From Fusarium oxysporum f. sp. lycopersici 4287 (lineage: Eukaryota > Ascomycota > Sordariomycetes > Hypocreales > Nectriaceae): DNA of 64,000 bases. The notes beneath the pieces were generated by a model that did not search any database, had not been told where the DNA came from, and was given only the letters and a program-made list of their open reading frames with translations. The stretch is taken from contig NC_030988.1 of the NCBI RefSeq assembly GCF_000149955.1, positions 1,884,109 to 1,948,108 of the forward strand, given 5' to 3'. Both the position numbers and the translations under genes were made by a program. Positions 34,015-47,322 of the stretch are shown piece by piece. Every line of letters begins with the position of its first letter. Position 1 is the first letter of the stretch.

Positions 34015-37000
34015 CAGGGTTGAAAGCCACTCCACTCAATCCACTAGCAGCTCAAGTGGAGTGGGTAGATCATAATCCACTGAATATCTCAGTATAGTGG
34101 ATCCACTGGAAGCTATGGTGGATTGGGTGGATTGGGTGGATTGGGTGGATTGGGTGGATTGGCAAGTGCCTCTATTCTTGATGCCATGATGGTGACGCTA
34201 TTCCCGAAGCCTTTGCCCACGTAGGTCCCTTATTCCAACTTCCGAGTGAGACCTTATCCCCAACGGGCTCCCATCTCGTCTTGAACGCCCACCACCTGAG
34301 TGAGCCACTTTGTTGCCCATCCTTCAAGCTGTTGATCTGAGCTAATTCGAGGTCGACTTTTTCTTCGTCTACCGAGATAAAGAAGGGATCTAATTCATGA
34401 ATAATACCCGCCCTCAGCCATGAACGCAATACCTGGCACATCCCGATAATCTGGGCTTCAAGTTGGTAGCGCAGAGGGTTCACCATCCGACCTGCTGCTG
34501 AGAAAAGACGCTCACACTCAGCAGACATTGGTTGTATCGTGAGAAAATCAAGCGCCATTCGCGATAAGTTTGGATACTTGAATCGCTTCTCGTGCCAGTA
34601 AGCGAGAGGATCGTTGATGGAGCCATCACCACTTTCGCAGTGCGTAATCCAATGCAGGTATTCGTCTTCGCCTGGCGCGAGGCCATCATGACCTGCTTCT
34701 GGCGCTGTGTAGCGGTTTCGTTTAAGGTATTCCCGAAACGGATTGTCCGAAGTCTTCCGCTGCTTGGGAACTGGCTCAACGGCTGACGGCTCCTGTCCAG
34801 GCAACGTGGCCTCCCGATACTCAAAACGCCAGACATCGTGAACCATGTTTTTCGCCTCGTCAATCCACTCAGGGCGATCAGTCCAGTTGCGTTCAAACCA
34901 TTTCCATCAGTATGCCGGATGGAGCGCTAGGCCAGTGTAGTAGATGGGCGTCTCGCTCAATATCTCATAGTACTCATTCAACTTCTGCCAGCCCAAATTG
35001 ATGTTGATCCTGAAGTGTTCAGTATCAGGGAAGTCCTTTCGCGATGTCCTTAAAACGTTCAAGTTGCTCGAGAAGAAATTCAAAGCCTTGAATAACGTCC
35101 CAAATATTGCCATATGACCCAGTCCACCCACGTTTCCGCTTGCGGATCTGGCCGTCGCCTTCTAGCATTTTAATCGTGGCTTCGTAGTAACTAAGTATTT
35201 GCGCAAATATTTCGACCACCTCCCAGTCCTTGTCGGATAGCTGGTTCTCTGGCTGGCAAATAAAGGGCAATGTGAGTGACTTCTTAGGACCGCCCCTCTT
35301 GGCCTTGTTCTGCTGTTCGAAGTCGATTCGATGGTGGGCAATGAGTCGTTCGATATAGTCGCGAAGTAGTAGAGCTCGTCGTATCATGTATAACTGTGAC
35401 AGCCATCTCGTATCGTTGTCCAAAAATAACATCCAATGGCTTCCTGGCGTTGAGTTTTTGGGTCAGATGACTTGTTAAAGGCTTCTTGTTGAATGTTGCG
35501 AAGCATGCCAGTCAACAAGTCAGATCTGTGGATAGCTACCACAAGATTGTGCAGTTTGCCTGCTGGCCCCTTCTTGCGCCAAATCAAATGTTCTGCTTCG
35601 GTAAGAGGCCCTACGCCTGATATCCGCCGCTCAAAAGCGTCAGCATCATGCCCAAATAGAATGGCTTTGGCGGAGAGGTTCAAGGTATGCCCAAAACAGC
35701 GCCCTCGCCTGCGGGCCCCAACGAAGCCGAGCTCTCCACCAATAATCTCCATGGCGGTATCATTGTTTTTCGCGTTTGTCAAGCGTGAAATAGCCAATCT
35801 TGTCTTTGGATCTGATACGATTCAATTACATCGAGGATTTCTGCGGCGATATTAGGCCCAGTGTGCCTGGCGCTAACTTCAGGGAGCCCAAGCGTAATCT
35901 TGCAAGGCATGTTGTTTTCATTCCCTAAAGAAGCAACATGTGCCATATAGGGCGTATCGGTTTCCAGACCGCCAGCCGTCGAAGGAGATGTGGATAAGGC
36001 CAGGCGCCTTGCCCAAGACCTCTATCACCTTCTGCTTGTGTTGTTCAAACGCGGCAACGATCTTTTCTCGAACAGTTGTGTGGGTAATATTGGCTTTACG
36101 TGCCGAAACTGACGGGTTCAAATAATCGAAAATAGCATGGAGTTCTGCCTCCTCGGCAATTGAAAAGGAGTGATTCTTGGCCACGATCCAATCGATCAGA
36201 AGCCTCCGGAAGTGTTCCTTGTCGAAGCGTTTGATGAAGTCATTCGCAATCGCTTGTTCTCGGGGGTCGTGTAGATCGAGCTTCATGGATTCAGCGAGAG
36301 TCCGCTGCCCCGGAGGCTTTCTGCCCTTAGAATTCGCCTTCTTTTCAGCAGTTCCTTGGGTCATTCCAGGCGGAGCGCGGATCCCGTGGTCGTTGAACAG
36401 ATGATTGTACGCGTTATGAATGCCATCAGCTTCGAAATGACGTGGATGTGGATTATTCTTGCGAATGCACGCTCGGCATATCCATCTGCGGGCGTCTTCC
36501 TTTTGGATGTCATATCCAAATTGCCAGGCCCAACAACGCGTCTCCCTGGCTCGCTCAGAGAACGCCCAGCCTGGGAAATGCCTCCAGAGCGTACGTTCGT
36601 ACTGTTCATCGCTTACGGAAGAGGTCCTCAGAGTCGAGACAGAGGTCGAGGTTGAACGGGTAGGATACGGCGTCGGGCAGGGTGTTGATTCGGCAGCGGA
36701 CCCGAAGGCGCTGTCGGAAATGTCGAAGCAGGAATCAGGCGAGGTCATGATAAAATAATCTCTTTGTCATGTCGAAATCGCAAAACATGGTGCAGGTGAT
36801 GGGTCAACAACAGGTCGTCAGGTCAGCGCGAATGACGCGTCCAACGCGACCAGTTGGCACAATATGCCCTTATCCTGCAGATGTTTCAGATACTTGCTCT
36901 TTGAGCTAATTTGATGTGGACGAGCACGTAGCGAGTGCCATATTGGGGTCGGGTATTAGATAAGTCCCTAACATCCTTCACATCACGAGCTTGACGCGAT

Positions 37001-37581
37001 TAGTATTGCTTGCAATTTTTCGCGCAGTATTGAGATATTGAGGGATCTGGACGCGTTTTTTTAATCAGCTTGCCGGCAGTTATTTAATGGTATAATTGTT
37101 GCATTATAAGTCCAAAGTATGGACAGTCGAGCTTGATATTTGCTGGATATGTTGTTGAGGAAAATGTACACCTATTGATGGCCCTCATGATGATATGCAC
37201 TCACGGAGCAAATCTTAAGTATATCCATCAAGACTTACGTCATCCCAATGAGAAAGCATAGGACATTCGAATAGTGTTTCCTATATTGTATGTATTCTAA
37301 AATTGCGCTGTTCAGAAGTTTCATGGTGTTTTTGACATAGGGTAGCAATATTGCAAAAGTTATGGGGCACATCAGCCTCTGTTAGAGGTATTTTGCCAAA
37401 ATACATGGGCCCCCTTAACTACCCCCACTTCTAATCCACCCAAATCCACCCAATCCATCCACGACATCGCCGAGTGGATTCGGTGGATTAGCCAATCCAC
37501 TGGGGTTTTGCTAGTGGAGTGGACAGTGGAATCCACGAGTGGATCCACTACGTGGATTGGGAGGAGTGGCTTTCAACCCTG
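34015..37581 (-). mobile_element. hAT transposon B (3.6 kb)
   Basis: Perfect 19-bp terminal inverted repeats CAGGGTTGAAAGCCACTCC at 34015 and 37581. Subterminal sequences are rich in GTGGATTGGG/AATCCACCC motifs, including five tandem copies of GTGGATTGGG at about 34119-34165 and a dispersed set at 37430-37560. The 8-bp flanks (CCTGTGCC left, GCAGCAGT right) do not match. The left flank is a hydrolase gene and the right flank a fragment of another hAT. Confidence 0.9.
34172..36748 (-). pseudogene. hAT transposase of element B, multiply frameshifted
   Basis: The first frame (36748-35918) has a Ser-rich start, a zinc-finger-like C-x2-C motif (RWICRACIRKNN with H and H downstream) and the start of the catalytic core (ISFDGWRSGNRYAL). 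Later frames carry NAKNNDTAMEIIGGE, CFGHTLNLSAKAILFG, FLDNDTRWLSQLYM and the dimerisation domain (FLTIQPMSAECERLFSAAGR). At least four frame changes (near 35920, 35820, 35430 and 35040) and a stop near 34910 separate them. The last frame (34846-34172) is long and open. Domain content is complete but the copy cannot encode a full protein. Confidence 0.85.
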
Positions 37582-38115
37582 GCAGCAGTCATCCTTCATC
37601 CGAGATTCGGCATCAGCTGGTTGGAGGCTACTTGGGCCACTGAGGAGCAATTGGCCTGGGTTCGCGATGCGAAGGCGGGCATAAAGGACTACTTCGCGCG
37701 GTGGTATCAATCGAACCAGCGGACGGACGACTTACAGTCGAAGTCTGCTTCATCATTAACGAACAGGGGTAAAGAGGATGATCACTACACGCAATGGATC
37801 AACAGCAGAACGAAAAAGGTATTTGCAACGAGCAGCAGTGTTAGCGAGATGGACAAATACCTCCGTCTTGAGCCACAAGATACGCAAGAGCCAATCCAAT
37901 GGTGGAGGGACCACAAGCCTTCATTCCCGGTGCTAAGCAGCTTTGCCTTGGATGTCTTTGCCATTCCGGCTATGGCAACCGACTGCGAGAGGCAGTTCAG
38001 CCTAGCCAAGCTGACACTAACATCGCAAAGGCTCGCAATGGGCGCCGACACGCTGGAGCGAGTTCATTGTCTGAGGAACTGGGTCCGACACGGCGGGGTA
38101 AAGCTGGGCAGTTGA
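37582..38115 (+). pseudogene. hAT transposase C-terminal fragment (element C)
   Basis: The plus-strand open frame reads AVILHPRFGISWLEATWATE, then PIQWWRDHKPSFPVLSSFAL and the dimerisation signature AIPAMATDCERQFSLAKLTL. It ends at 38115. The 5' part of this transposase was removed at the junction with element B. Downstream (38190-38280) AATCAAATCAA-type repeats resemble subterminal motifs of this third hAT family. It differs clearly from the transposases of elements A and B. Confidence 0.8.
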
Positions 38116-38829
38116 GTCGGTAATTGAGGCTTTGGATCCGGCGTAATACCTTCACATACTCAATATATAGGCCTCCCATACAATTGATTGAGACGAGCCA
38201 ATCAAATCAAACAAATCAACTTTGGACCGAAGCCCCATCAAACAAATCAACTTTTACCTCAAAGTTGATTTGATTGATTTATGATGAGCGCTGGGTTGTA
38301 GAGGCTGTGCAAGGTCGAGATTTGGACGTTTGGCTTTCGTCTAGGCCATGTAACTGCTGGCTGGAAAACTCCGAAAAGTCGACTGAAATTGACGACTCTC
38401 TTCGTTGTGACCATTTTACAAGAGGGAGGCGTTGTTGAGGCATGGCGGTACGGTTAGTCAGTAGGCTTGATAGTGATGAAGAAAATGGGCAGAGGTGACG
38501 ATGGCTAATGTCGACAGGCAACCACTGGTCAACCCAACTTGGTCCGTACCAATCGTACCTCCCCTGACGCGTGAAGGACACGCGTGGTCGCATGTTATGT
38601 TTGATTGGCAATAAAGACGCGTGTTGAGGCGAACGCTCGCCAATAACATGCCAAGCAAGCATCCTTGTCGCTGGTGTAGGGTAAGGCATGCCTGGCTACT
38701 GTCGAGGCAATTTCGCCCCAGAACCAACAACCCAATAAAGTAATATATTGACAATATGGACACCCTCATATTATATTGTCACAATATTAAAAACTTCATA
38801 TCAAATATATATCGGAGGATCGGGCTTTA
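38116..38829. other. Intergenic region with AATCAA-rich repeats
   Basis: Contains clustered AATCAAATCAA and TTGATTTGATTGATT motifs at about 38200-38280, likely the 3' subterminal part of hAT C. The remainder, including AT-rich 38740-38810, holds no recognisable gene. Confidence 0.5.
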
Positions 38830-40062
38830 TCACCCTCGGAGACTTAGCCTCTGTAATTGAGTCCCCAATAGCTCCTGAGTTTCACGGAAAACACTCTCCA
38901 GAGAGTGCTTGAAACCCCATGGCAGATCACCAGGCTCGCCTTTGTGCAAAATCTCCACCTCTCCCATGTACCACTTGCGATGACTTGGTACCCTAACTAC
39001 GCAAGCAAAAACCTGACCGTCGTCGCCCTTGTATGTCACGACCTCCATCTGGTGCACGGGGTATAACACCCGCAGGTTCGCTGTAGGGTTAGAGCTCGGG
39101 GACCTAGCAGGGAAAAACAGACGTACCCTCTATCAAGGCCTGCAAGGCTGCTGCTTCACTGTAAATGCTTGTTGTCATAACGATGATGTGTTAATATTTA
39201 GCTTTGAGGCAGGGTTCAAATCCACGACACTCCACGACACATTTGTGAATATGGCGTGGATATGGATGCTGACTAATAATTTCGATGTGGAATGGGTGGA
39301 AATGGATCCATTATGGAAATGGATCCATTATGGAAATGGATCCATATTGTGGAATTCGTGGAATGGAAACCTACTTCGTCCAACAATGGTAATTAATGGG
39401 TCCCGCCCGCCCTCGGTGACGTCAATGTTTTTGTCATTGGTCCATTAAAATCCGCCGTTGCTTGACGCAAAGGCAACACACCCACCGACGTTCCTGTTTC
39501 TTGTTATGCTGGATATTCGTAGCCGAACCGATATACCTATAGACGCGCCTTGCCGTCTCTCTCCGTCAAGATCCAGCTTTTGTAGAGCTGAAAGAGCCGT
39601 TGATTGTCCTCTTCTGTTCGTTCTGGAACGGATGTGGTTGACTTGGTAGGATGGGGAGTGGCCATTTCGATTTGGGGTAGTAACGCGAGTAACAGTGAAG
39701 CCCCCAGAATGGACTCATTGTGTACGGAGGAAAATGGGGTGGCAAATCGATGTTGTGTTGTTGTGGGTGATAGAAAGTACTTAGGATATGCGGGATTTCA
39801 CAAGGAAATCAAGGTATTTTCGAACCCCACCTAAAATATTCCACGATTTCCACATGTGGAACATGTGGAAGGGGCTTCGTGGCGTGGATATGGAAATGCT
39901 GAAGCCCACGTGGAATGGAATGGAATGGATATGGATCCACATTATGGATCCATATGTGGATTTCGTGGTATGGATTTGAACCCTGCTTTGAGGTGAAAGG
40001 CGAGGGATTGACCTCGTGTTGGCCGGTGAACAACTCGCCCCTTTATCCTGAGTTAGGAACAT
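38830..40062 (-). CDS. Conserved-looking 110-residue protein of unknown function, transposon in intron 1
   Basis: Exons 40062-40013, 39158-39127 and 39080-38830 join in phase to 110 residues: MFLTQDKGASCSPANTSEAA, then RVLYPVHQMEVVTYKGDDGQ, VPSHRKWYMGEVEILHKGEP and WGFKHSLESVFRETQELLGT. Intron 1 is 854 nt because a 776-bp non-autonomous hAT plus its 8-bp duplication sits inside it; without these it would be 70 nt, a normal size. Intron 2 is 46 nt. The codon phases and plausible protein support a real gene, but I do not recognise a domain. Whether the enlarged intron is still spliced is unknown. The short first exon is the least certain part. Confidence 0.55.
39210..39985. mobile_element. Non-autonomous hAT element D, copy 1 (776 bp)
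   Basis: Ends CAGGGTTCAAATCCA at 39210 and its inverse ending at 39985. A perfect 8-bp target duplication CTTTGAGG flanks it (39202-39209 and 39986-39993). Many GTGGA/TCCAC motifs lie near both ends. No transposase. It matches copy 2 base for base except for one extra 17-bp unit (CCATTATGGAAATGGAT) in this copy. Its ends resemble those of hAT B (CAGGGTTGAAAGCCAC), so B-type transposase might mobilise it; that is inference. Confidence 0.95.
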
Positions 40063-41012
40063 TGCGAGATTCAACGCCGTTCGGTTTGTCTAGCCCAGTC
40101 CGTTGTGGCTACCATTAACTCAAAACCCGATATCTGGGCTTGGCTGACAGCTGACTTGGATGCCTTCTCGCTTGGCTTGCCTCTATGATACTCGTCCGAG
40201 ATTATGTTTCACTCATTCTTGAATCATATGATTGCTTTGGTGGAAATCACGCCACTGATCTGTAAGCGAGTCATCGTATCATATGATCGAGGATTAACTG
40301 CAATTCCCACGGATATTGTGCGGGGTTTATATGATCGTGGCATCAACATGACCTCATAGGAGGAGTCAGCACCACATCCGATGCCTCAGGTTTGTCATAT
40401 TTTATCGTTGGATCACACACCAACCCCACACCCCGACTTCAGAAGAGCCAGCGCAGGAAAGCGACAAGAAAAATACCCGAGGATCTGACCTAACGGAAGC
40501 CCCACTCAGAGAGTGGGCGGCAAAATTCTGGGCCAGTGATAAAAATCTGGGACAGCCGATGGGTGAGAAATAGGTCGGAAAAACGGGAAACCTCTGGCCA
40601 CAGCTTTCAATTTTATCGCAATCAATTCGAAATTGCTACAGTCAATCAATTGAAGTGCATTGAAGTTATCACCAAACGCAATTTATCGTGTGAGGCATAT
40701 TTTTCGTGGTGTTGCGGCCGGAAGTGTGCGGATTGAACCGCGGGGCCGTCTGGCTGCGTTTCCCTGCCCCATGATGCCTTTACTTCTGATCCTGCCTCCG
40801 ACCCAACGGGGAAAGGGATGATGATCTCTTATTGAGTGTGCCTTTGGGGGTGTAATGTATTCATGATTCTGTGATATGTGGAGGAATAATTGGTCTCGAA
40901 GGAGGGCAGCGGCGTTGGAAGCGGCGGCAGCTCGGGCTCCTCAATATCCTGAGATAGATCAACGAAATCAGGAACTTCTTCGTCGTTTTCTGAGTCATCA
41001 GAATCTCCAAAA
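40063..41012. other. Intergenic region with an acidic coding-like relic
   Basis: Mostly empty. On the minus strand, 41047-40829 encodes an acidic/proline-rich stretch (DSDDSENDEEVPDFVDLSQD, then LPPLPTPLPSF). It looks like real coding composition but has no recognisable family and overlaps the start of the next feature. Confidence 0.4.
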
Positions 41013-42799
<1,787 letters not shown>

Positions 42800-42870
42800 C
42801 AACACCTAGGTCACGAGCAGGGATTCCAACCAATCATAGAGTCACAAGCACAAGGTACATTGCGCCCCAC

Positions 42871-43953
42871 CTAATTTAAGTGATGCCAGAAGTCCCAACA
42901 TTTTCCAGAGGTACAAAGAAATACCTGGCATTGCTTACAGCCATACCGGGATTTCCGTATTTCCCCTCTGTTGCCGCTGGTTGCGAATAAAGGTTTTTGC
43001 TTCGACTGTATCTCCCCAAGCCGCATCCCTTTGCAAGCCTTGCAAGCAACAGGATTTTTATTACGGAACCATTCATGTTGCGATGTAGGCGTAAACTCAT
43101 CCCCAGTCCGAAATCTCTGTCTCGACTGACTACTAGGCTCATACTTTGCAACAAGGCCATTAAAAAGAAGCTGCCGCCACTCCGCTTGAGACTTCTCTGG
43201 CTTCCACCGTGGGTTTCCTCGTTGCTGCAGAATGAAGCTGTTGATCAGGGCTATTTCTAGCAGGAAGTCCCAAGCTAGGGCCCTCAAGCCGCCGTGCTGC
43301 GGGTTGGTCTGTTGTTGGTCGTTTCCTTATACGGTCAACCCGTTCATTGCCTGTAAATACGGCGGATAAAAACAACACAAGGGCATTGTGTTTCCAAGCG
43401 ATCTGGTTGACCTATCCAAAGTCGAATCAGTAAGGCTCATCTGTAAAGATTTGTCTCCTCGACTAATTAGGTTATCGGCTGTTGGGATTGCTTTAAGGCA
43501 GTTAAAAGGAATACTACCAACAGCAGTACTATCACCAGCTTTGAGCTTGACGAGCAGCCTGTAAAGACCACAGTTCCGGCGGGCAGTGCCTGTGCCTCCG
43601 TGCCCAAGCTGACGTAGCCGACGGAATAGGTTGGAAGAAGAGAATAGGTTGTCGAGAAACACGTGGTATCTGGCTTCCGGCAGCAGATTCACTAGGTCGA
43701 CAAACACAGCTTGGGTCGGGTTTAGGTAAACAGTACTCTGTGGCTCTCGAAGCCGCCGTTGCTGCCGTTGGCGACGTAGTTGTGAAGGCAGCCACCGGTA
43801 GGTGTGTCTGATACCTGCAGGCCTGAACTTCCGGCCCGGCCTGGGCCAGAGCCACCGCAAGAAATAACCGCGTTGAGCTACAGCCCAGGCAGAAGCAGTC
43901 TGTGTGGAAATTATAGAATACCTGGTGGCCAGGGCAGTCAAGAGCCTATACAA
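42871..43953 (-). pseudogene. piggyBac-type transposase relic
   Basis: Minus-strand pieces in order: ARYHVFLDNLFSSSNLFRRL, GTARRNCGLYRLLVKLKAG, LKAIPTADNLI, then in other frames DNALVLFLSAVFTGNERVDR, ALAWDFLLEIALINSFILQQ, RGNPRWKPEKSQAEWRQLLF. A C-terminal cysteine-rich finger (CKACKGMRLG and CKQCQVFLC) follows. This is the DDE_Tnp_1_7 (piggyBac) family. The third catalytic region (normally NEMNHVDRGDQLR-like) is missing through an internal deletion near 43290-43320. At least two frameshifts occur (near 43440 and 43290). Neither TTAA-flanked terminal repeats nor the N-terminus were found. Confidence 0.82.
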
Positions 43954-44198
43954 AGTTCAAGGCTTCTTCAACGGCCCCCTCTACGAGCACCAAGACCAGA
44001 TGCATTGCCTGATACTACCAAGCAGGTGAAACTTGGCACTTAACCAATGAACGACATTAGCGTGTTTTCCCATCTATTTTTTTCGGATCTCGCCATTATC
44101 TTGAGTCCCTTGATATCTTTGCCCAATGGCTTACCTACAGTATAGTACTTGATTTCCCTAAAGCAAAGGTAGGCGGCCTAGGCGGCAACGTAGGTGTA

Positions 44199-45770
44199 GT
44201 GCGGATGAATGACTGGACAAGAGCCTCTAATTCACGTACTTTTCAACAGCCCAGTAGCCAAACGTCCCGGCCATCAGTGGCGGCAAAAGGAACATCATTT
44301 CAGCAGGAAGGTAAAATAGATGACAATTGGTCGGTACAGTGGCAGAACGATTCAGGTGAAAACCAGATTCCCGAGACACCCCAGCGTGGTGTCCAGGGTA
44401 AATTGCAAGAACTGTCTCGACTCCCGCCAGTCCAGCCGGCAGATGCTAACGACAGTGTCAAGACAAGGAGCACCCTTTCCTTACTGTCACAGACAGGGTT
44501 CAAATCCACGACACTCCACGACACATTTGTGAATATGGCGTGGATATGGATGCTGACTAATAATTTCGATGTGGAATGGGTGGAAATGGATCCATTATGG
44601 AAATGGATCCATATTGTGGAATTCGTGGAATGGAAACCTACTTCGTCCAACAATGGTAATTAATGGGTCCCGCCCGCCCTCGGTGACGTCAATGTTTTTG
44701 TCATTGGTCCATTAAAATCCGCCGTTGCTTGACGCAAAGGCAACACACCCACCGACGTTCCTGTTTCTTGTTATGCTGGATATTCGTAGCCGAACCGATA
44801 TACCTATAGACGCGCCTTGCCGTCTCTCTCCGTCAAGATCCAGCTTTTGTAGAGCTGAAAGAGCCGTTGATTGTCCTCTTCTGTTCGTTCTGGAACGGAT
44901 GTGGTTGACTTGGTAGGATGGGGAGTGGCCATTTCGATTTGGGGTAGTAACGCGAGTAACAGTGAAGCCCCCAGAATGGACTCATTGTGTACGGAGGAAA
45001 ATGGGGTGGCAAATCGATGTTGTGTTGTTGTGGGTGATAGAAAGTACTTAGGATATGCGGGATTTCACAAGGAAATCAAGGTATTTTCGAACCCCACCTA
45101 AAATATTCCACGATTTCCACATGTGGAACATGTGGAAGGGGCTTCGTGGCGTGGATATGGAAATGCTGAAGCCCACGTGGAATGGAATGGAATGGATATG
45201 GATCCACATTATGGATCCATATGTGGATTTCGTGGTATGGATTTGAACCCTGGTCACAGACGAGCAAGGCTGCCTTGCCAACTCTACAGCGACACGCCCT
45301 GCGAATGCTGCTGCGAGCCCAGTGCCTCATATCAACCCCGTCGGCATAAGGAAGGGTGCCCAGAATTCTAATCTTTCGCAGGCCGTGCCTACGGGACAGC
45401 TAGCAGTAGCTCTGCCATTTACGCCTGGTTCTATGGCGGCTAACCCACCTGTTGACTTGGTTTACACCGCGACATTAAACATGGAAAATTGTAATATGAC
45501 TGTAAATCCCTTTCTCTCTTTAGGGACTGGTGAGGTGATTGCTAATATGGATGTAGGACTTGGCGAGTTTCCCTACGTTTGCGGATGATTTTGGTGGATT
45601 TGACTTGGATGCTTGCCTAGAAAGTAGTGCTGAAGATGTAGGAGGCTTTTACTTCAACTATTTTCCGTCTAACATAAATGCCGATAACATTGACCAAAGT
45701 TGATTCAATATGGATGCGGGGGGACTCATGTTTCTTGACCATCAGGTTAATAATACTCAGGATGCCGTCT
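44199..45770 (+). pseudogene. Unidentified coding relic interrupted by hAT D copy 2
   Basis: Before the insertion one frame reads SSQTSRPSVAAKGTSFQQEG and ETPQRGVQGKLQELSRLPPV. After it, a frame reads ANAAASPVPHINPVGIRKGA, VALPFTPGSMAANPPVDLVY, and a shifted frame ADDFGGFDLDACLESSAEDV and GGFYFNYFPSNINADNIDQS. The Gln/Ser/Pro-rich then acidic composition resembles activation regions of transcription factors, but no DNA-binding domain is visible and the frames do not join. No confident identity. Confidence 0.35.
44494..45252. mobile_element. Non-autonomous hAT element D, copy 2 (759 bp)
   Basis: Same ends as copy 1 (CAGGGTTCAAATCCA and inverse). Flanked by a perfect 8-bp target duplication GTCACAGA (44486-44493 and 45253-45260). 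It is identical to copy 1 by eye apart from lacking one 17-bp repeat unit. The identity and different target sites show two independent recent insertions. Confidence 0.95.
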
Positions 45771-45856
45771 TGGAAGCTGGTACTGACACTATCCTGATCC
45801 ACATGAGACGGGAAGCTGAAGGCACAGGAGAACCCGCCAACGCTGCGCTCAGCAAG

Positions 45857-46104
45857 CTAATACTTCGTCTTTTCGTCATGCTTGTCCCCCTTTTCTAGCT
45901 GTTGAGGCTGCGATTTGTTGTGTTCATCGCCATCGCCTTTCATAGCTTCATGCATAGATGGGCCTTCGACAAAACCTGCAGGAGGGTTCCTTGAGGTATA
46001 GGTTCGCTCGGACTTTTCACGGATGACCAGTGTCTGCGGCCCACCAAACCCGATGTGCACCTCCTTCTTGTTCATACCAGGAAGCCCGCTGATGGATAAA
46101 CCAC
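45857..46104 (-). pseudogene. Small heat-shock protein (Hsp20/Hsp30) C-terminal fragment
   Basis: Immediately after the PI31 stop codon the minus strand encodes ISGLPGMNKKEVHIGFGGPQ, TLVIREKSERTYTSRNPPAG and a charged tail ending DKHDEKTKY. This matches the alpha-crystallin core of fungal Hsp30-type chaperones (pattern LPGV-KKDVNI-F-DPQTLVI-ERTYTSG-PPAG). The N-terminal half and start codon are missing, and the continuous open frame upstream is only a shadow of PI31. It is therefore a gene fragment placed in tandem behind PI31. Confidence 0.65.
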
Positions 46105-46109
46105 TATAC

Positions 46110-47322
46110 TTAAATGATGTCTCCGCCAAACCGATTGTTTCCCCTTCCGGTACTAGGACCAGGGAATCTGGGGTTTCCACCAGGGCCAGTGGGATCCCAT
46201 CGCGCTCCAGGCGGTACTTGAGGATCGAAGCCGGATGATCCATCGTCTCCTTGACCTCCAAACAATGGGTCATCAAAGGTGGGATGCATACCCGAGCCAC
46301 CACCGGGTTGAGGTAACCCACCAGTGAAAGAACCACGAAGAGGATCATGGGGGCCAAGACCGGGCGGATTCAAATCATCGTGGCCAATATTGTAAGGCGA
46401 TCTACCAGGCATTTGAAGGCCGCTTCGTGAAGGCCGGTGCATTTCGTACTCATCCTCAAAGCCTGGAGGGAGGGAAGTCGCCTACTGGATGAGGGTTGAG
46501 GACGGGCCATCTCAGGGTGTGGAATCGCTGGAGGCGGGGGCCTATAGGAGTTTACTATAGGACCACCATGGCAAGGTCGGTTAGGGCCCTGCGCTACCTG
46601 GGCCCTGCTCTCAGAGTGGGTGTTGGCTTCTGCTTTAGCGGGCTCGACATAACCTTTGCTTTGAAGCTTGGGAATTAATTTCTGGATGATGTGGAGTTTA
46701 AGGTCATGAAGTATATCTGTGAAGGGTGATCAGTATAAGGTAATAGAGGAAAGCATTAAGAAGGGGGAACATGCCAGCGATAGCTTGCTCCGAGGTAAAT
46801 AAGCCCCGAAGCTTTTCAGCAAGGTCACTTCGATCTTCCTCATTGTCCTTTATTGTAATGCGAATGGGGAGTTTATCAGATTTCACGAGTTCGCCAATAG
46901 ATCGATCAAAACGACAAATGTTGTCATCTCCAACCGCTAGTCCCTGGATCTCGACCTTTTTACCCATGGGATTGACACGGATGCTGAGAGCCATGGCCGA
47001 CTGCTTGTACGAGTATAAAAAGCTATAAGAGTCTAAGCCCGAATTCCACTGTGGCGGTAGGCGAGGAGCCAGCGATTCGCATTCAGCTGTTTCTTTGGTA
47101 TCAGCTAAGACATGGTGGGGATGGAAGGGAATACTTACGTAGTTTCTTGTCTTCGTCAAAGCCTTGAAGTTTGAATCCAAGGGCGGCCAAGTAGGAATGA
47201 ATAAGGAGAGCGATGGCTTCGTAGGACGATGCGAGATCTGATGAGTCATCGCTGTGAAGATGTGTAGGGAGAGCGTCTGCCATGCCACTGAGGATGGCGG
47301 TGACACTAAGGTGTTCTGACAT
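46110..47322 (-). pseudogene. PI31 proteasome regulator, one frameshift
   Basis: Exon 1 (47322-47139) starts MSEHLSVTAILSGMADALPT. A 52-nt intron (47138-47087) leads to exon 2 (47086-46775), which holds the PI31 N-terminal fold (PPQWNSGLDSYSFLYSYKQS). The next junction fits a GC-AG intron (46774-46717, donor GCATGT), and exon 3 begins DILHDLKLHIIQKLIPKLQS. The C-terminal tail has the proline/glycine-rich family signature NIGHDDLNPPGLGPHDPLRG and FDDPLFGGQG, ending FGGDII. Between PEMARPQPSSS and GFEDEYEMHRPSRSG (about 46460-46490) the frame is off by one, so the tail is only reached with an indel. PI31 binds and regulates the 20S proteasome. The frameshift would remove the functional tail unless it is an assembly error. 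Confidence 0.75.

Noticed and set aside
46496..46678. Small plus-strand frame
   Set aside because: Antisense shadow of PI31 exon 3.
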